Source: Canna indica (Eukaryota > Streptophyta > Magnoliopsida > Zingiberales > Cannaceae). From it: a stretch of DNA of 64,000 nucleotides. The notes beneath the pieces are model-generated. The model ran no database searches. It saw only the letters and a list, made by a program, of their open reading frames with translations, and was not told where the DNA came from. Shown in pieces: positions 56,342-64,000 of the stretch (the first letter of the stretch is position 1; every line of letters starts with the position of its first letter). A program made the translations under genes and the position numbers. Where the stretch lies: assembly GCA_034359265.1 (NCBI GenBank), contig CP136892.1:80964001-81028000 (forward strand), in the 5' to 3' direction.

Positions 56342-57217
56342 GCAACTACTGCCTTTTTGTTTTCTGCTATTATGTAAGTTTTTGGATACTTTATCCTACT
56401 ACAACCTTCATTGTTTATTGTATCAGTTGTGTTCATCCAACTAGGCTGGGGGTTGATCACTATCTACCCTTAGGATGAATCTCTCTTTTCTGTGTTTGTT
56501 GTATGAGATTATAAATTATGTATTTGCATAGTTGATATATATTTTTAGTTTAAGATTTCTTTGTGCTACTAATTTTGTGTGTTTTGAGATGATTTTTAAC
56601 TAAGAGATTAGTTTAACTAATTTTGTGTGGAAGAAATTAGTTTAGGCCAATTATTTTGGTTTGGAGTAAGCCAGTAAAGCTCTGTTCAGCAAGGTTAAGC
56701 AGTTTTGAATTAAACGTTTACAGTTGTTTAGAATATTCAGAAACTGCCATCACCATTGCAAAAATCTGTTTGATCCAAATTATAAGTTTATAACTTAGAT
56801 TATGTAGTTTTTTTTACCGTTGATTGTGTTTTAAGATTTGTGCATGATGGTTAATGATGATAATTTTGATGATGACAAAAGTGTTTACACGAATCTTAAA
56901 GTATAATCAATTATTAAAAAATTATTATTATTATGTATATATACGAAACGGACGGGTGGGGTCAGATCAGAAGGACCTACATATTGTCATCGCAGAGCAT
57001 TAGATGCTTCTTCGGCCTAATGATGATCCGGCCCATTAACCCGTGTAACGGTCGATTGGAATCAACCCTTGAAAACAACGTGAACGGTGATGATGCGTCG
57101 TGGACGCAATAACGTATTAACGTCCTCTCCGAGATTAGGTCCAAGTGGGTTTCTCCTCCGGTCCTGGTCTCTTACCTCTGTTCGTCTCCGATTCGTCTCC
57201 TTGCTGAGATCCCATTG
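56342..57217. other. 3' UTR and promoter spacer
   Basis: No gene. 56990-57217 becomes GC-richer and is the likely promoter/5' UTR of the Sec23-like gene. Confidence 0.6.
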
Positions 57218-60200
57218 ATGGCAGTCCGGGCGAGCATCGCCCGCTTCCCGGTGGACTCCAAGATACTGGAATCCTGCGGGATACCTTGGGGAATCACAGT
57301 GACGCCCTTCTCGGCGACAGACGAGCACGGGAACCCGCCGGTGCGGGGGTCCGAGGGCCACCTCCTCCCCCGGTGCGAGAACTGCTGGGCCTACTTCAAC
57401 ACCTTTTGCGAGCTCGACCATTGGTCGTGGAGCTGCGCCCTCTGCGGTGCCGTCAATGGATTCACCTCCCACGCCATTAACCGCTACTCCCGGCCGGAAT
57501 CCTGCGCCGAGATGTCCTCTTCCTTCGTGGATGTCGAGATCCCCGGTCGGTCGCCCAGTTTCATGAGATTTTTAGGGTTTATTTATTAGGTAGATTTATA
57601 TCTGTCTAATTAAAAAGAACTATCTTTTGATACTTAGGGGACGGATCTGACCGAGAGACGACACAAGCTCGGCCTGTCTACGTCGCCGCAGTGGATTTAT
57701 CTTGTGAGTTCTGAGACTATATATTTCTCCCTTCTTTTTTTTTCTTTTAATCAGTTTGCATTTTAGTTTCATCAGTTGCATATACATTTAAGTGTTCATT
57801 CATCGAGAAGACCGATGATTTATCTTTATTTTTTATACTGGATGAAATCAAAGTAAATAACAGAACCGTACAATGGCAAATTGATTTTCCATGTTTTATC
57901 CAATGTAATTTCCCTTTCATGAATACTTTGTTTATTGCTTTCTAGTGTAGTTTTATTCACCTTGATTCCCCTCGGTAGAGTGTCTGGGAGCTGACTTGTT
58001 AGCAACCTATATGGTATGCGGATTCTATCAACATTTTCAATTGACAATAGTAAGATAGTTATTTCAGTAGCAACATGAACAGCATAATGTTATGAGGAAA
58101 GATGGTAGAAGCAGTTGGTAGTGTCTCCATAAGGAATCCTAAAGTAGTTTTTTTCTATGTTTTATCCATGTAATTTCCTTTTCATGAATACTTTGTTCAT
58201 TGCTTTCTTGTGCAATTTCATTCACCTTGATTCCCCTGAGTAGAGTGTCCGGCAGCCGACTTGTTAGCAACCCATAATGGTAGGCGGATTCTATCAACAT
58301 TTTGATTTGACAAGAATAAAATAGTTATTTCACTAGCAACATGAACAGCATAATGTTATGAGGAAAGATGGTAGAAAACTGAATCCTAAAGTTCACACAG
58401 GGGAAAACATGGAGCAATTGAAGATGTACATGAATGTCATGGATCTTGAAAAGAATAAAGCAATCAACTTATCAACATGTGAATTTTATATATTTTCAAG
58501 TGATAATTGTTAATGCTCACATCAACCAAAAGAAATGAGCATTTATTATCTAGAAGAGCAAGATCCATTAATTATTGTTTTGTGTGCGTGTGGCCAAGTA
58601 GAGTTGCATTTGAAGATTGTATAATTATTGAGAGAAAGTTAGATTGGTTAAACAGATCCATTATATTATATTTATGTTTTAGGAACTGAGTAGTAGGCAT
58701 AAATAATTGGTTTCATTTGAATTAGATGGCGAAACTTAACTACCATGACTCTAGTGGTTTTTCGTATGTTCTTTAAAAAGAAAAAAAAATTGTGAGATGG
58801 TTGTAAGATGGATCATAGCATTGGGCAGATAGGTAATTTAGCATTTATATAAAGTGTTTTAAGAAAGAGGTTCTAAAATTTTACATTTGCACTTGATGTG
58901 TAGGGTTACTAGAAAAGATAAAAGAAATTTGGGAAAACCATAAAAACTTAATAGGTTTATTTGGGAAAACCATAAATTCTTTATGGTATTTGTCAAAATC
59001 GTAACTTTTTTATAATATACCCAAATTGCCCCTTAATTCTATTCATTTACTTAATTATAATTATATTGGCAGTTAGGAACTTTGATCAAAGTCCCTAACA
59101 TGTTAGATATGCATAAAGTTTCAAATTTGACATGCTTTTCTAACAACCTAAAATGATATGTTAATCGCATTTATATTAGCAGTTAGGGACTTTGGTGAAA
59201 AGTTCCTAACCGCTTATTTATATATTTTAGTGCATAGAAAATTTTAAATTTCACATATTTGTGGTTTTAGCAGATCTAAGAACCTAAAACATGATTTTAA
59301 TTACAATTATATTAGCAATTAAGGACTTTCACCAAAGTCTCTAACTGCTAATATAACTACGATTAACATCTTATTTTACGTTGTTAGGTCTACTAATTTC
59401 ATAAGCATGTCGAATGACTCAAATCTAAAAATTTCTATGCAATAAAATGCATATACATAAGCAGTTTGGGACTTTGATCAAAGTCCCTAACTGCCAATAT
59501 AATTATAATTATGTAAATGAATATAATTGGGGGTAATTTTGGTATATTATGAAAAAAGTTATGGTTTTGAATCTTTGACAAATACATAAAGTATTTATGG
59601 TTAAAGGTAGCAATTAAGTATATTATTTAAGTTTATAACTCTTTCTGGATAGGACCTGGTTTGTAGGGCAGACTTTGTTCAATGTCCTGTTTCGACTGGG
59701 GACTTGTTTTTGCAGCCCTATCCTATGAAAATTCCCTTATGGAAGAAAAAACTTAACCACATTACCTTATTGTTTTTGTTATTCTTGTTATTGTTTGTGC
59801 TATTGGCAAGGCTTGTGAGGTCCTGTCAGTGTTTAAGTTTTTCCACCAAAGTGTTAAGTTTTTCCACCAAATTTCTTTTGATCAGAAACATGATACGAGA
59901 GACCAAAGATTAACTTGCCTACTTGCACCCATGCCTTGGTTATGATATGGCTAAACCATTTGATGGACCCACACAATTGTCATTTTTATGCTGATTTCTT
60001 GACCACTTCTAGTAATGAAAAATTGTCTTGGTTTCTATTGCAATAAATTATTTCATCATTTCTGTCAATTATTCTTTTATTAATGTGCTAAACTTTAGTT
60101 ACAGTCTGCTGTTATGAGAGAAATGCCACTTCATGCCATTTAATGGTATCTGCATTACTTGCTTGACGATATCTACTACTTGCTTGACAATTTAAACTTA

Positions 60201-63200
60201 TTATACAGCTTCAGAAGAGTTCTTGGAACTTGTCAAAAGTGCTCTTCTAGCAGCTCTTGAAGGTGAGGAACCTGGAGTTTGCTAAAATTTTGTGATTTCC
60301 CTAACATCACCATACTTATTTCCTAGCTTAAACTTAGTCCTGAATCTCCTGACCTAAAATTGCATATTTGCAGCTCTGGCTCCAGGATCATTGTTTGGTC
60401 TTATGACATTCAGCCACAAGATAGGCTTGTATGATATTCAAGGGCCTATACCAATTGTTAAAAATGTCTTTATCCCTCCTGACTCAGATGGTCAATTACC
60501 AGTTTCTCTTGAAGATGTCATGCCACTACTCTCATTTCTGGCTCCTGTATGTTAGTTAGCTATAAAGAACCTTTGTGGCATGATTAATTAGCCTAAGGTT
60601 TCTGGTTATTTTGATAGTTCGATTTTTGTATATATGTCAGAGGCCTGAGGTTACATTTTGCCATTAACAGGTAGAAAGTTATAAGGATCAGATCACAGCA
60701 GCCCTTGACAATCTAAAACCTGTTAACTCATGGGAAAGATCCACACCTAATGGACATGAATTGAATGGTGTGTTGTTAGGTGGTCGAGGCTTTGGAACAG
60801 CAATGGAAGCTCTTATTAGTTATTTGACTTCAGAATATGGAAATACATTTGCACTTGGTATGATAAACCTCTAATCACTTGCTAGCTTGAATCTATTTGT
60901 CTAGAATAACATAAGGTTCTTTCGTGTATTATATCGTGTTTATTTTATATTAATTGAAATGTTTCTATTATTTAACCAAGAACAGCTAGGGTGTTCACCT
61001 TTCTATCTGGCCCTCCTGATTATGGATCTGGGCAACTAGATACCAGAAGGTATGGTGAGCAGTATGCAAGCAAAGGAGAGGATGCAGATCTTGCATTGCT
61101 TTCTGAACAAACTCCATTTTACAAGGATTTGGTAAGTTAACATAATACATCTTGATAGTTTTGAAACAATTTTTTTGGATATGTAATACTGATCAACATA
61201 GGTAGGCTGTTCTTGCTGTTCAAGCAGGTGTTTCTGTGGACATATTTGCTGTCACCAATGAATACACTGATTTGGCTTCCTTAAAGTTTCTGTGTATTAA
61301 TAGTGGCGGTTCATTGTTTTTGTATGTGAATACAGATGATTCTACACTTCCTCAGGACATGTAAGTAAACCATACCAAAAGTTCTAATTTTGTGATCTCA
61401 AGTAATCTGAGCAGTAACTTTGAGTTATTATCTTAAATTAGGTTAAAAAAAGAGTAATAGTATAATCCAGTGTTATGTTGTAAGTAATATGGAACTAGTA
61501 AATGATCTCAAGCATGAATATTTGGATAGTAAAGTACCTAGTCACATTCATCTACTATTCTTGAATGTTTCACTCTGGAAGCTCAAAGCAACACAACTCA
61601 CCCACGACATGTTTCTGAAATGTTTGTCCGTGTATGACAATCTACTCTTTAGTCTCACTACACTTGTTCTTCTAGATGTTATTCTTTATCACTACTATTA
61701 CCCTTAAGCTACAGTATCGTTGATTGTAAATTTATGCCTTCTTCAGTTACCGCATGCTAAGCCGTCCTTATGCTTTTGGTTGTTTACTGCGGCTGAGAAC
61801 ATCTTCTGAGTTCAAGTCTGGAAATTCTGTAAGCTCTTTGCATTATTTTAATTTTTAAATTGCATAATGTTCTTGTGTTTTCTCTCATCTCTGCATCTAA
61901 CATAGTCTTTTAACTTCTAACAGTATGGACATTTCTTCCTAGATCCTCAATATGAGAATGTTCAGCACATCATCTGCTGTGATTCATTTGCCACTTATAC
62001 TTACGATTTTGAGTTTGACAATGATAGCGGTTTTTCCAGGTAAAATTTACCATCAGCAGCTTCTACAAGCATGTTCTTATGTATATCCATCACTATCTTG
62101 ACATGAATCTATGTGAAACCTGTCGGTTTCTTCAAGTATGATTTGTATTGTACATAAACAAAATTAAGGAAGTGAGAAAAAAAGAAATATATTTCTACTA
62201 GTGGATCCCATCTCAGTATTCTGGAGAAATGATGAGAGTTTCGAATTAGCATAATTGTTTGATATATAGCTAAATGCTAATCTACTTATCTCGATTAAAT
62301 GCATCTTTAATTTCTCATGCACAGACAATTAAAGGAATAACTTGAGAATTGACATGCTGTTCATCAGCAGGAACTCACAAAGCTACAACCATCTTTCATA
62401 GAACCTGAGGGATAAGATAAGTGGAAAAGAAAAGAGAACGATTATATAATAAAAATATAAGAGTTAATCTTTATGGTTCATTGTATTAATTGGATGTTTT
62501 TTCTTAGTTATTACTTCTGGAGCAATAATCTGGCGGTTGAGCCATCATTGTTCTGGTTGTCTAAGTGATGTTTATTGCCACTCACAACTTCTATCTTGTT
62601 GACATATTGTGTTTCAATTACTTCTTGCTTAGTTTGATGTATCATGCTGGGAAATGATGACTAATGAGGTTTGTCTTTGCTGAGTATGTCAACATTGACA
62701 TAGTAGAAGAATGTTCCACAATTACAAATGATTGAATTGGTCAAATAACACATGGATGGTCAAAACTGGGATTTCATTCTCTATTCTTTAAAGAATTCTT
62801 CTCCATGTCTTATTCAGTTGACAATGAATAGAAGTCATATTTTGTTCTTTCTGGAATCTAGCTCACTGTTCTTCTATGTAAAAAATCTAGAGGAATACTG
62901 AATAACACTTATCAGGTTTGGTTGAGTTATTCTTTTCTAGGTGTTGGTAGAGATGTGCATGAAAACATACAATGCTGCTGGCTGGCTGTAGACCTTGTAA
63001 AGGGTTTTATACGTACAATTGGTTTCTGAACACATCACAATCTTTTGCTTTTCTTTCCTTAGAATTTGCATGATAATGTTTGTGCTGTTTTGGATTGTAT
63101 TCTGTTGAAAGTATTGGTCCCTGATCATATCCTTCATAAAGTAGTTTCTTTAGTGCCCCACTACTACTCTTTGGCACAATAAATTTCAGATGTTACTATA

Positions 63201-63315
63201 CACATTTTTTTCTTGGCAGACACTCAGATCCTCCTGTTATCCAAATTGCTTTCCAGTATTCAGTTCTTATGCCCACTGAGAAGGAATCTGATGGTGATCT
63301 GCATTCTGGTGCTAG
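57218..63315 (+). CDS. Sec23-type COPII coat protein (partial, 5' part)
   Basis: GTPase-activating subunit type of the COPII coat that buds vesicles from the ER, of a divergent plant paralogue (Arabidopsis At2g27460 type). Ten exons in the window: 57218-57545, 57638-57703, 60209-60262, 60374-60546, 60671-60857, 60986-61131, 61206-61360, 61747-61828, 61924-62039, 63220-63315, all in phase, giving the first 467 residues; the gene continues past the window edge. The zinc finger is Cys53, Cys56, Cys73, Cys76 (PRCENC and WSCALC). The trunk domain follows (RPVYVAAVDLS, PGSLFGLMTFSHKIGLYDIQG, FLSGPPDYGSGQLDTRRYG, VSVDIFAVTNEYTDLASLKFL), then the start of the beta-sandwich (SDPPVIQIAFQYS). The arginine-finger region lies beyond the window. 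Intron 2 is 2.5 kb and contains two repeat structures. Confidence 0.92.
57890..58391. repeat. Tandem ~250-bp repeat in Sec23 intron 2
   Basis: Copies at 57890-58146 and 58156-58391 share ATGTTTTATCC, TTTCATGAATACTTTGTT, TTCACCTTGATTCCCCT, GACTTGTTAGCAACC, GCGGATTCTATCAACATTTT and AACAGCATAATGTTATGAGG. About 85-90 percent identical by eye. Confidence 0.9.
58970..59606. mobile_element. Fold-back element with four ~28-bp palindromes
   Basis: The outer 140 bp on each side are inverted repeats (CATTTACTTAATTATAATTA on the left; TAATTATAATTATGTAAATG on the right). Inside lie four spaced near-palindromes with core GACTTTGATCAAAGTC or GACTTTGGTGAAAAGT-like variants at 59072-59099, 59182-59210, 59318-59345 and 59464-59491. 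The whole can fold on itself at two scales. Non-coding. Confidence 0.8.
62040..63219. other. Sec23 intron 9, no other feature
   Basis: 1.2-kb intron without recognised repeats or open frames of interest. Confidence 0.6.
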
Positions 63316-64000
63316 GTAAGATAAATTCACATAATTGTGGTACTTCAAATTGTTGGATGATATGGTTTTCTTAATTCACTATAACTGTTAATTGGGGCAC
63401 TTGACTTGTTCTTATACCTCAACAGCGATGTCCACACCAGATTTTAGCCCCTAATGCAAGCATATATACCTTTGCACTATCAATTTTTTTTCTCCTTATC
63501 AACTGGTTGGACAATAATTTATGTCCCCAGACCATGAGGGTTCTCTGACATATTTCATTGTTGTTAACAGTTTGCCTTGGATATCCCTTTCGATTAGGAA
63601 ATCTCCATTTTTCAGTTTGCCTTGGGTCATACAGTTGGAATTTTATGCACCATTGATCAAGTCATTCTAGAGTAGCAATCTAGTATTTGTTGTTTAAGTT
63701 ACCATGGAATTGCATGCATCACTATGTCAAATTGTTCATGTTTCTTCCCTGCATCAGGACTTCAAACCATTTAAAGCAAGACATAGGAAACCAAAATAAT
63801 TCTGAACCTAACAGCACAACATAACTCGTTGCATATAAACTATAAATGAATCTAGAATTGATCACTTGACTCAGGCTATCAGTACCTTGATTACAACTTA
63901 TCCAAACATTTATCTTGATTATCGTGTCCAATTACACCAAATCCATGCTTCATAACTAGCTAGAGATCAGTACCTTGGTTGTTGTTTGACAATATCAGGA
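63316..64000. other. Sec23 intron 10 (runs to window end)
   Basis: Begins with the GTAAGA donor at 63316. No coding exon of Sec23 was recognised before the window edge. Confidence 0.6.

Noticed and set aside
57062..57472. 136-codon minus-strand frame
   Set aside because: Antisense shadow of Sec23 exon 1.
1..64000. CRISPR arrays, operons, bacterial-type systems or gene clusters for a specialised pathway
   Set aside because: The window is plant nuclear DNA. Repeats are transposon-derived and the neighbouring genes are functionally unrelated.

Overview
This is a stretch of flowering-plant nuclear DNA. The genes have many introns and plant-type products: a GPI-anchored beta-1,3-glucanase, a conserved chloroplast membrane protein, a plastid SOUL heme-binding protein, a DUF4228/PADRE protein, an alpha-carbonic anhydrase, a glutaredoxin-like protein and a Sec23-type COPII protein. 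The intergenic DNA is AT-rich and packed with plant DNA transposons, a Ty1/copia fragment and an L1-type LINE tail. Several first exons are GC-rich, which is common in monocots, but I cannot place the species. All exon maps below were made by eye from ORFs, splice consensus and family knowledge.

Layout. 1-9.3 kb is a transposon graveyard. It holds two broken copia gag regions that share an unusual 250-bp upstream repeat, a Tourist-like MITE, a Mutator-like MITE, and a Pack-MULE carrying catalase fragments nested in an older hAT-type element. 9.3-15.1 kb is AT-rich with no gene I can support. 15.2-18.4 kb is the GH17 glucanase (+). 19.5-32.1 kb is one 13-exon gene (-) for a chloroplast protein of the At5g03900 type; a 4.0-kb hAT element with a perfect 8-bp target duplication sits in its seventh intron. 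33.5-37.0 kb is the SOUL gene (+), head to head with the previous gene, with a duplicated, damaged tRNA-Cys inside intron 3. 38.3-38.7 kb is the DUF4228 gene (-). 38.7-52.1 kb has no host gene: it holds a 3-kb hAT element, a LINE tail and several hAT/MULE/PIF MITEs, many with clean target duplications. 52.2-53.4 kb is the alpha-carbonic anhydrase (+), 54.9 kb an intact tRNA-Cys(GCA) (-), 55.1-56.3 kb the glutaredoxin-like gene (+), and 57.2 kb to the window end the first ten exons of a Sec23 paralogue (+).

The host genes do not form a pathway; they are ordinary single plant genes. What is unusual is the mobile-element record: the catalase-carrying Pack-MULE with 9-bp target duplications, the copying of a tRNA-Cys block into an intron, a set of hAT-type elements each with its own subterminal motif array, and a fold-back array of four ~28-bp palindromes in the Sec23 gene. 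I found no convincing new enzymatic or defence system. The most notable protein-level point is an alpha-carbonic anhydrase that keeps its zinc ligands but appears to lack the His64 proton shuttle.
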